In this document: positions 57,136 through 64,000 of the stretch, one piece after another
Position numbering within the stretch: the first letter of the stretch is position 1
Layout of the letters: each line of letters begins with the position of its first letter
NCBI GenBank assembly: GCA_947561715.1
Contig: OX387204.1
Location: 6,639,001 to 6,703,000, forward strand
Reading direction: 5' to 3'
Source of the DNA: Ascidia mentula
Lineage: Eukaryota > Chordata > Ascidiacea > Phlebobranchia > Ascidiidae
Length of the DNA: 64,000 nucleotides
Notes under the pieces: model-generated
What the model was told of the DNA's origin: nothing
Databases searched by the model: none
The model's input: only the letters and a program-made list of their open reading frames with translations
Made by a program: the position numbers and the translations under genes

Positions 57136-57862
57136 AAAATAGCTGTGCATCTTGCGGGACAAAAGGCTATGGTTTTAAATAAACTTTTTGTACAACTAAT
57201 ATTAGCATACTCTACCGACAATAGTTGCACGATGACGTCGAGGTGTTTTTGGTCAGTCCGCGGGATAAAATGAATACACAATCGTAGCTAAAATATAAGA
57301 TTTTATGAGGAAATTTTGATTTAAAGTCACTTCACAGTCATGTTATGAACTAATAGTTTGTCCTACTGTGAAGTATTCTCGTCTTGGTGACCTATGCCGT
57401 GTAATGTATTGCTTTGCTAACTGACGACTTGCTAAATTTCTCAAACTTTCACAAGTAAAATAAATTTGTCCCGCTTTCCTCGCTTGTGTAACATACGTCA
57501 CAGAAACCAGTGCTTGAATTGCGTAATGTTTTGCGCGCAGCTTTGCACATGTAATGCATAATCCCATAATGTGACCCAAATGATTTAGCCATCGAATATT
57601 CTCGAGTAAAGTGATTTATTTAACATCCTGTTTGCCACATAAAATGTTCTCCTATGCTTATGTCACATCACACCTATGTTCTTTGTTATATTACTTCAAG
57701 CGCCTAAAGATATCACGTGACATTATTGACCAATCAGTTCTCAGTATGGAGAGCTTTAAAGCCCAGTGTATACCTGTAAATTCATCTGATTCTATTTAAT
57801 TCCATTCTATTTGCTGCCATTCTATTTGCTGGCATCCTATCAACGTTGTATTGAAAGTTGTA
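57136..57862. other. Spacer, unit B
   Basis: Duplicate of 49695-50421, with the same CCAAT and TTTAAA. Here the CATTCTATTTGCTG repeat is clearer, with two perfect 15-bp copies near 57804-57833. Confidence 0.35.
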
Positions 57863-58162
57863 ATGTACCGTCGTAATGAAGAAGATAACAGAAATGAATA
57901 CAATTATTCGGGAAGAGATCTTGGTTCTGGGTGCTTTATAGAACGGGGCAGAAGCAGGTTTAACCATCAAAGAGACTCAATAACCGCTCAGGCCATCGAG
58001 ACACTGTTAAATATCTCTGAGACCCTTAGAGTAATTTACACATGTCCGACTGAGCGTACCTTTTCAGAGGAGGTGTCAAAGATTACAAAAAATATTGTCG
58101 GGTGTAAGCATATTGTGGAAATTGGGACGGTGTGTAATGTAGGGAGGTGTTGGCCAGCTTGA
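57863..58162 (+). CDS. Hypothetical 99-residue protein (unit B)
   Basis: Duplicate of 50422-50721, open over the same length with four replacements. No domain recognised; coding status unproven. Confidence 0.35.
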   Translation: MYRRNEEDNRNEYNYSGRDLGSGCFIERGRSRFNHQRDSITAQAIETLLNISETLRVIYTCPTERTFSEEVSKITKNIVGCKHIVEIGTVCNVGRCWPA

Positions 58163-59526
58163 TAAAAATACGTTTGCGGTAAAAAAAAATACATTTTATC
58201 CACACCTCTTTCACCACTTCAAAAACTCACAGTGAACCAGTTACCAATGCAGAAATACAAATTTGCTTTCGTTTTATGCTTTGTGGACAAATTATCCATT
58301 TTCTAGGAAGTAAAACAATCCTCGGGGCTACTACGTTTCGAATATGTCTCAAGAATATACAACACATTTGCATAACCAAACACGAATATCTCAATTCTTG
58401 TTGTTGGCAGTGATTTTGTGGTACGCGTACCCGGGCGCTATAATCATGTAAGATATCGAATCTTAGAAAAAATGAATAAGTATTACTACAACTTAGCATA
58501 ATATTTCAGAATATAGGATGTGTTCGTTTTAAGCCAACAAAAACGTGTTTCGCCATAATAAAATAGGAAAGAATATGTGACGAACTTCTTAAGTCAAGCG
58601 CACGTTTTCCGACTTTGCTTACACTTTTAATCAAAAAAGTGTGCGTCACGCGTCTTTAGATTGTGAGAGAATGCTAATGTTTTAAATTTCGTATTAACTT
58701 AGTGTTTATTATAGTCGAAGTCACTCAGATAGCTCAGCTACAAGAGACGGTTTCGATGTTGGGGTGTGGTCTAGCGAACTTTTTAGTTTATGACTACGTT
58801 TTTTTATTGAAACCTGCAGAAAGGGTCTTTTTTGTACTTGTTTTGATTCAATTTTTTTTCTACCAATTGCCATACACACGTCTCCTTTAGCGTGAACTTT
58901 TTTAGGATTTTGTAACCCTACAAAAGCTTGGTCAACAGCATTTTTCAGAAAGTGACCTGCTCATTTTTCAAGTTTAGGCATGTGCCTTGACATTGTATGA
59001 GAAGTCACAAAACAAAAACAATTATTGCCATAATGGGAAGTTGTGACCTCACACACAACATAAAAAGTACTTGTACTTGTGTGTTGTTTAATAAAAGGTT
59101 ACTGCTGTAGTGAAAATACTTTGCGGTTTACTGCTAAATTGTTGCACACTACAATTACTTCTGGTCAAATAATAATCCTAGTTGACACTAGCTTTGGTAG
59201 CGATGATATCTTTATTCAAACCACAAAAATCAACTAAATATATATTCCCACTCAAAGTTACTGCTAAGAAATTACATTATGTCAGTAAAGATTTGCATTG
59301 TATTGCTTGGGCGTGACAACCACCGGTGTGGTTAGTTTTAGGTTTTGCGGTGTAGATTCCCAAACCCAATTTTGTTGATTCTTTCACGTTATGTTTTCTA
59401 TGTTTGGCACAACTCTCGTTATTATGTGACAAAGGCTGCGCAGTAGACGTGCGCGTGCAGACCGCATGGTTATGTTTTTCATTGCTAGTTGTGTTGCCAG
59501 TTATTGTGGTACATATAATAATACTG
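58163..59526. other. Spacer, unit B
   Basis: Duplicate of 50722-52088, including a partial dispersed-repeat copy near 58727. No gene supported. Confidence 0.5.
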
Positions 59527-59572
59527 ATTCTATTTGAATAAGGTTTTAGTTGCAAAACGCGAAATAGTTTGT
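59527..59572 (+). ncRNA. Spliced-leader RNA-like sequence (unit B)
   Basis: Exact duplicate of 52089-52134, including the 16-nt leader at 59527-59542 and the GTTTT/AAAAC hairpin. Same interpretation and doubts. Confidence 0.55.
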
Positions 59573-59612
59573 TGACTGCTTTGCAACAATTGAAAAGTTT
59601 ACTGGATTACTA

Positions 59613-59841
59613 ATGCAACTGAAAGATGTGTTGTCACTACTGATAATTTACGGAATAAGATCGGTCGCAAAACAGTTCGGTAAGTGCGATTGAATTTGCC
59701 ATAGTGTGAATTTGTCTATATATTTAATGTACAATTGTGTTTCTTTAACTAGAAACCGTTCCATTTCTGGCGCGTTGTTGTGCCGGTCATTCCTGTATCG
59801 AATACAAGTGTCTGTTGTGTTTCGCGGGCTCGGCTACCTAG
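59613..59841 (+). CDS. Small secreted Cys-rich peptide (unit B)
   Basis: Exons 59613-59679 and 59753-59841, same lengths, phase 1 intron, splice sites and predicted 51-residue product as the unit A copy. I see no replacement in the coding part. Confidence 0.6.
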
Positions 59842-60680
59842 AACATTGGATGGGACGCGTTTGGGCTAAAGGCCAAAAACTGCTGTGTAGCGTGTAGCGC
59901 TGCCGATCCGCAGAAAAGGCACGTTACATGCGGTATACCATGTGTTGATGCCATAACACATTGGCCAACGGGATTGAAGTAAATCTGCAAGAATTGTGCC
60001 TCATCAGATAAGATAGGCTAAATCTAAAACAAGATATTGTGGATGTAGCATCATTTCAGACCTTACTCTTTTTTAGTGGTTTACAAAAATGTGACAATCC
60101 ACAGCAACTACCAGTTCCTTACTTGTTTCAAATGATTTGTTAATTGTGGCCCTGTAACATGTAGGCATGTAGGCTGTATGTGCTTAAAGTTTTGCATTAA
60201 AATGTAGTTTTTGCACATATTCCGGTACGATATGTTTTGATTTACATAGTAATGCTATGCAATGAATTCCAAGTGTTACCTTTACTTAATACCGGTTGTC
60301 TGAACTAAGTCATGCAAAAGACAAATTGTTAGAAAATTAATAGAATGTAATCGCCGGTTTATACAACACACCTTTTATTCACAAATCTTTGAATGCAAAT
60401 TAAACTTACTTACTTACTTAGACAAAAGCAGACAAGTCAAAATGAAGGCAGAAATTGCATTGCTTTCATACGCAATAATGAATGCTTTATGACGATTCCC
60501 TTGATCTCAGCTTGGCAGACGTAACAATATAAGCGTCACAATCGTTTCCTTGTAACTAATGCTAAACAAAGGGCAAATTTGGGCTGTTTTGAAAATGGAA
60601 TTTTTGAGAGTGTGGTCAGTTGTACAGAGAGGACGTATATTTATTGCGGAGAGTTGTGAGAGAATTGTTTTCAGAAAACC
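59842..60680. other. 5' flank of gene D
   Basis: Duplicate of 52404-53238. A (TTAC) tract near 60406-60418 is one repeat longer than in the other copies. Confidence 0.5.
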
Positions 60681-62249
60681 ATGGGAAACTGTTTTGGATG
60701 CAGAAACCGTGCAGAGGTAAGACATTGGCTTGTAACTAGAGAGTGTTTATCTGTTATTTAACCTCGGATTTTATCACATTTAAATTTGTTTTAAAAATGT
60801 ATGTTGTGGTTTCACATAGAGCTGCTAGGTTTTAACAAACCAAATGGTTTACTTTTGTATTGGTTTTTATCAGCAGGTGGATGATCGAGATACAAAGGCT
60901 ATTGAAGTGGACGTTCATAGTGTCACCGATAATGTATGTTGTGGTTCACATTAAGCTGCTAGGTTTTAACAAACCAAATGGTTTACTTTTGTATTGGTTT
61001 TTATCAGCAGGTGGATGATCGAGATACAAAGGCTATTGAAGTGGACGTTCATAGTGTCACCGATAATGTATGTTGTGGTTCACATTACGCTTCTAGGTTT
61101 TAACAAACCAAATGGTTTACTTTTGTATTGGTTTTTATCAGCAGGTGGATGATCGAGATACAAAGGCTATTGAAGTGGACGTTCATAGTGTCACCGATAA
61201 TGTAGGTTGTGGTTCACATTAAGCTGCTAGGTTTTAACATACCAAATGGTTTACTTTTGTATTGGTTTTTATCAGCAGGTGGATGATCGAGATACAAAGG
61301 CTATTGAAGTGGACGTTCATAGTGTCACCGATAATGTATGTTGTGGTTCACATTAAGCTGCTAGGTTTTAACAAACCAAATGGTTTACTTTTGTATTGGT
61401 TTTTATCAGCAGGTGGATGATCGAGATACAAAGGCTATTGAAGTGGACTTTCATAGTGTCACCGATAATGTATGTTGTGGTTCACATTAAGCTGCTAGGT
61501 TTTAACATACCAAATGGTTTACTTTTGTATTGGTTTTTATCAGCAGGTGGATTATCGAGATATCAAGACTGTTGAAGTGGACGTTCATAGTGTCACCGAT
61601 AATGTATGTTGTGGTTCACATTAAGCTGCTAGGTTTTAACATACCAAATGGTTTACTTTTGTATTGGTTTTTATCAGCAGGTGGATTATCGAGATATCAA
61701 GACTGTTGAAGTGGACGTTCATAGTGTCACCAATAATGTATGTTGTGGTTCACATTAAGCTGCTAGGTTTTAACAAACCAAATGTTTTAATTTTGTGTTG
61801 GTTTTTATCAGCAGGTGGATGATCGAGAGATAAAAGCTGCCGGCGACCAAACAAACGACGAGCTGGAGATGGTTTTGACAACCAAGGTAATACAGAAAGC
61901 CATTACCAAACTTCTCCGATATAAACATTCTTTTTCCTAAAATTCTACTTTTGCAGATTGACACTGGGCTACAGCAAGAGAAGATGGCGCCCTCCACTGT
62001 TGTGGACATTTTGCTTTCAGAGAACATTGGCGCCCTCTTCGAAACTCTTGATGATGTTTTCGACCGAGTAAGTTTGATTATCTACATGTCGTATGACAAA
62101 TATGTTATGGAAACGTAAACTAATTACAGAACATGGTCGGGAACTCAATGATCGGGTTGTATGGAGGCAACAGCAAAGGAATGATAATTGATCTTGACGA
62201 TCAACTGCTCAACGAGTTGGACAACCTCCCTGTAGCCCAGAGAGTCTAA
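60681..62249 (+). CDS. Repeat-exon gene D: complete, 7 repeats
   Basis: Exons: 60681-60716 (MGNCFGCRNRAE); seven 57-nt repeats starting 60877, 61011, 61145, 61279, 61413, 61547, 61681; 61815-61886 (24 residues, VDDREIKAAGDQTNDELE start); 61957-62067 (37 residues); 62130-62249 (NMVGNSMIGLYGG to VAQRV, stop). All phase 0; 245 residues. Differs from gene C by repeat number and by replacements in the C-terminal exons (DLLFSEN to DILLSEN, DEVFDR to DDVFDR, GKSM to GNSM). Repeat units 6 and 7 share VDYRDIKTVEVDVHSVT, a local duplication. One donor is GTAGGT instead of GTATGT. AATAAA near 62327. Confidence 0.85.
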
Positions 62250-63220
62250 CTTTATACACATGCCGTGCCCTATCTTTATATATTTATTGCAGTACTTTCA
62301 TGATATTATTTTTGTAATAAACTATATTTTGCATGCAATAATACTGGTTTGAGGTTGAATTTGGGAGAATCTGCAATCAGTCAACTCCGAACTGAATTTG
62401 TCTGTGGCCATATATATATTCTGCCCTAACTCTCAAATTTAGTTGTAAAGTCTAGTATCTTCACGGTGAATACAAATTAAATAAGGCGGATTTAAAATAA
62501 AAATAATTTCATATAAAATTAAAATAAATCCAAAATTTTGCCACAAAAGAATCTTGTACTTGAAACAATGTGCATTGCATGACGAAAGGATTCGCACAGG
62601 TGGGCCTGCAACAGCCCAAATACAGTAACTGTAACTGATGGCGCTTGTTGCAAAATTAAGACTCTTACAAAAATATTTGTATGATTGCTTGGTTGGTTGA
62701 CATTAACATATAAATACCGAATGTTTTGACTAACTTTATCTTCGGTCACAAAGCCTAACCGAAAATAATTTATTTATGGAAAACCTGAGATAATTCGAAA
62801 ACATACAAGTAAACCTAACACACGTACTACTTCTTGTTGGCTTGTCTTACAACCAGCAGCAGATGTCGAAAACGAAACTAAAATGTTGCCTTTACCTCTA
62901 AAAATACCTTTCGCATTCGTATGAGAAAAGACATTCCAGGCTTCCAATTTCAGATATGGTAAAAGGCTTCATAACTCCAATGCTATGACAACATATTGAT
63001 CATATTGTGCAACAATTTGTTTATTTTATACGTGGTATCTCAAACAATCCGTTTGTCCAAGCTGTCGTACAAATTATTATAGTCCACAGTCCTTGCAGGC
63101 AGTGTATTTGGTACAGATCACTGACTTCCTAGGATCGACAACACCGTTAGGATTTTTTATCTGATTTGAGAATAAAAGCTAGTCAAGTTGACTTTAGCGG
63201 TTTGACGCAACATTTGAGCA
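62250..63220. other. 3' flank of gene D and promoter region of member 13
   Basis: To 62984: duplicated flank and third-unit stub. From 62985: unique sequence. GAATAAAAGC at about 63170 is a TATA-like sequence about 50 bp before the next ATG. Confidence 0.5.
62796..62984. repeat. Stub of a third tandem unit
   Basis: About 190 bp similar to the start of units A and B, ending after CTCCAATGCT; unique sequence follows. Confidence 0.85.
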
Positions 63221-63618
63221 ATGGCGAGAAGTAAGTGGATCTCTTTATTTCTACCATATTGTTGACACTTGGTGATTGTTATTTGTTTGCAGGGCAGTTT
63301 TTTGCGACGTGCCTGTTGCTGACTGGTGTTGTAGGGCTTGGTTTAGCCTTATTTTCTTTCTTGACATATAAATCGTTAAAACCCTTAATCGGAGCGGGCG
63401 GTGGGATTATAAGCATTTGTCTGGCATTCCGTGTTGTTTCGGCAAAGCAAAAACAGAAGCCAATTTCAACGATTGTTGAGAATTGCCCTCATCAAAGTCC
63501 TATATTAACCAATGTTAACTGTGACGTTTCTGGGAATCAAACACAATCCAATGCCTCGCCTTTGCAGTCTCTATTAGTTGTGGAAGAAAATAAGGAGGAG
63601 GCCGGCCAACAGTCCTAG
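63221..63618 (+). CDS. Two-pass membrane protein, family member 13 (no PPxY)
   Basis: Exon 1 63221-63230 codes only MAR plus one base (donor A|GTAAGT), exon 2 63293-63618; intron 62 bp, phase 1; 111 residues. Exon 2: RQFFATCLLLTGVVGLGLAL with FSFLTYKSLK, a Gly-rich second hydrophobic stretch (LIGAGGGIISICLAF), a basic turn (SAKQKQK) and a polar tail ending EENKEEAGQQS. It fits the family by intron phase, tiny first exon and hairpin, but has no PPxY. Confidence 0.75.
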
Positions 63619-64000
63619 GCCAAATAGGTATACCAACTGTATTTTCGTGTGGCTTACGATACAAACATTTAACCAGTGATTCTGAAATTCATGCAATGTC
63701 GGGCGAAATGCACCAATCAACAGACTTAATTAAAGACAAAAAAATAAGGTCAAAATAATTGTGATGTTTCCCTGCTTGTAGTGTAATATAAATTTCTGAA
63801 AACAATCGTCGTTAGGAAAAAACAAATGAAAAGTCTGCACTACAGGAATTGCACAATGTTGTAATTTGACAAAATGCGGAATTTTGCGTATGAGGGTTTG
63901 TTATTTTCGCGACTACATTACATTTGATTGTCATGTTGCACGATTTGCTCCAGTGTGCGGTTGCTTATGTTGATGTTTTTCCTAATCATGCAGCAAACAA
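63619..64000. other. Right end of window
   Basis: 3' flank of member 13; AT-rich, no gene or motif seen. Confidence 0.5.

Larger units (their letters stand above)
55088..62795. repeat. Direct tandem unit B (7708 bp)
   Basis: Same order and orientation as unit A, with scattered single-base differences over several kilobases. It is 267 bp longer, almost entirely because its repeat-exon gene has two more 134-bp units. Confidence 0.95.

Overview
The window is metazoan nuclear DNA, and I read it as an ascidian tunicate, most likely Ciona. The genes have very short GT-AG introns (58 to 220 bp) and AT-rich spacers. Two places (52089 and 59527) carry an exact copy of ATTCTATTTGAATAAG, which I recall as the published 16-nt Ciona spliced leader. 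That match is from memory, not a search.

Layout. (1) 1-14428: three tandem units of about 6.2 kb (5666-11844 is the complete one). Each has a two-exon gene for a small two-pass membrane protein. Units 1 and 2 also carry two copies of a broken acyl-CoA ligase-like gene (AMP-binding family). (2) 14.6-21.7 kb: a run of diverged members of the same two-pass family, with a well-formed hammerhead ribozyme motif between two of them at 15415-15468 (minus strand). (3) 21738-47623: a giant imperfect palindrome with arms of about 13.1 and 12.7 kb around a 26-bp spacer (34853-34878). Each arm has three two-pass genes and one very unusual gene built from a 134-bp tandem repeat. (4) 47647-62984: two direct tandem units (7.4 and 7.7 kb) plus the stub of a third. 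Each unit holds a fragment of a family gene joined to a hammerhead-bearing repeat, another two-pass family exon, a spliced-leader RNA-like sequence, a small secreted Cys-rich peptide gene, and a short complete copy of the repeat-exon gene. (5) 63.2 kb: one more two-pass family gene.

Two gene families dominate. The first has a tiny first exon (3-18 codons), an intron always in phase 1, then one exon with two hydrophobic segments and a hydrophilic, often Gln/Pro-rich tail. In most members the tail ends in a PPxY or LPxY motif, the kind bound by WW domains such as those of Nedd4-type ubiquitin ligases. The second starts with MGNCFGCRNRAE, a likely myristoylation/palmitoylation signal. It continues with 5, 7, 40 or 42 consecutive 57-nt exons, each coding one 19-residue repeat (consensus VDDRDTKAIEVDVHSVTDN) and each phase 0 at both ends, then three unique C-terminal exons. 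The short copies at 53.2 and 60.7 kb are complete. The two long copies converge on the palindrome centre, where both lose the normal last exon. I do not recognise this family and consider it the most interesting object here.

Caution: Ciona genomes are highly heterozygous, so the palindrome and tandem units could partly reflect misjoined haplotypes. Exon structures were worked out by eye from splice signals, phase and paralogue comparison, without transcript data.
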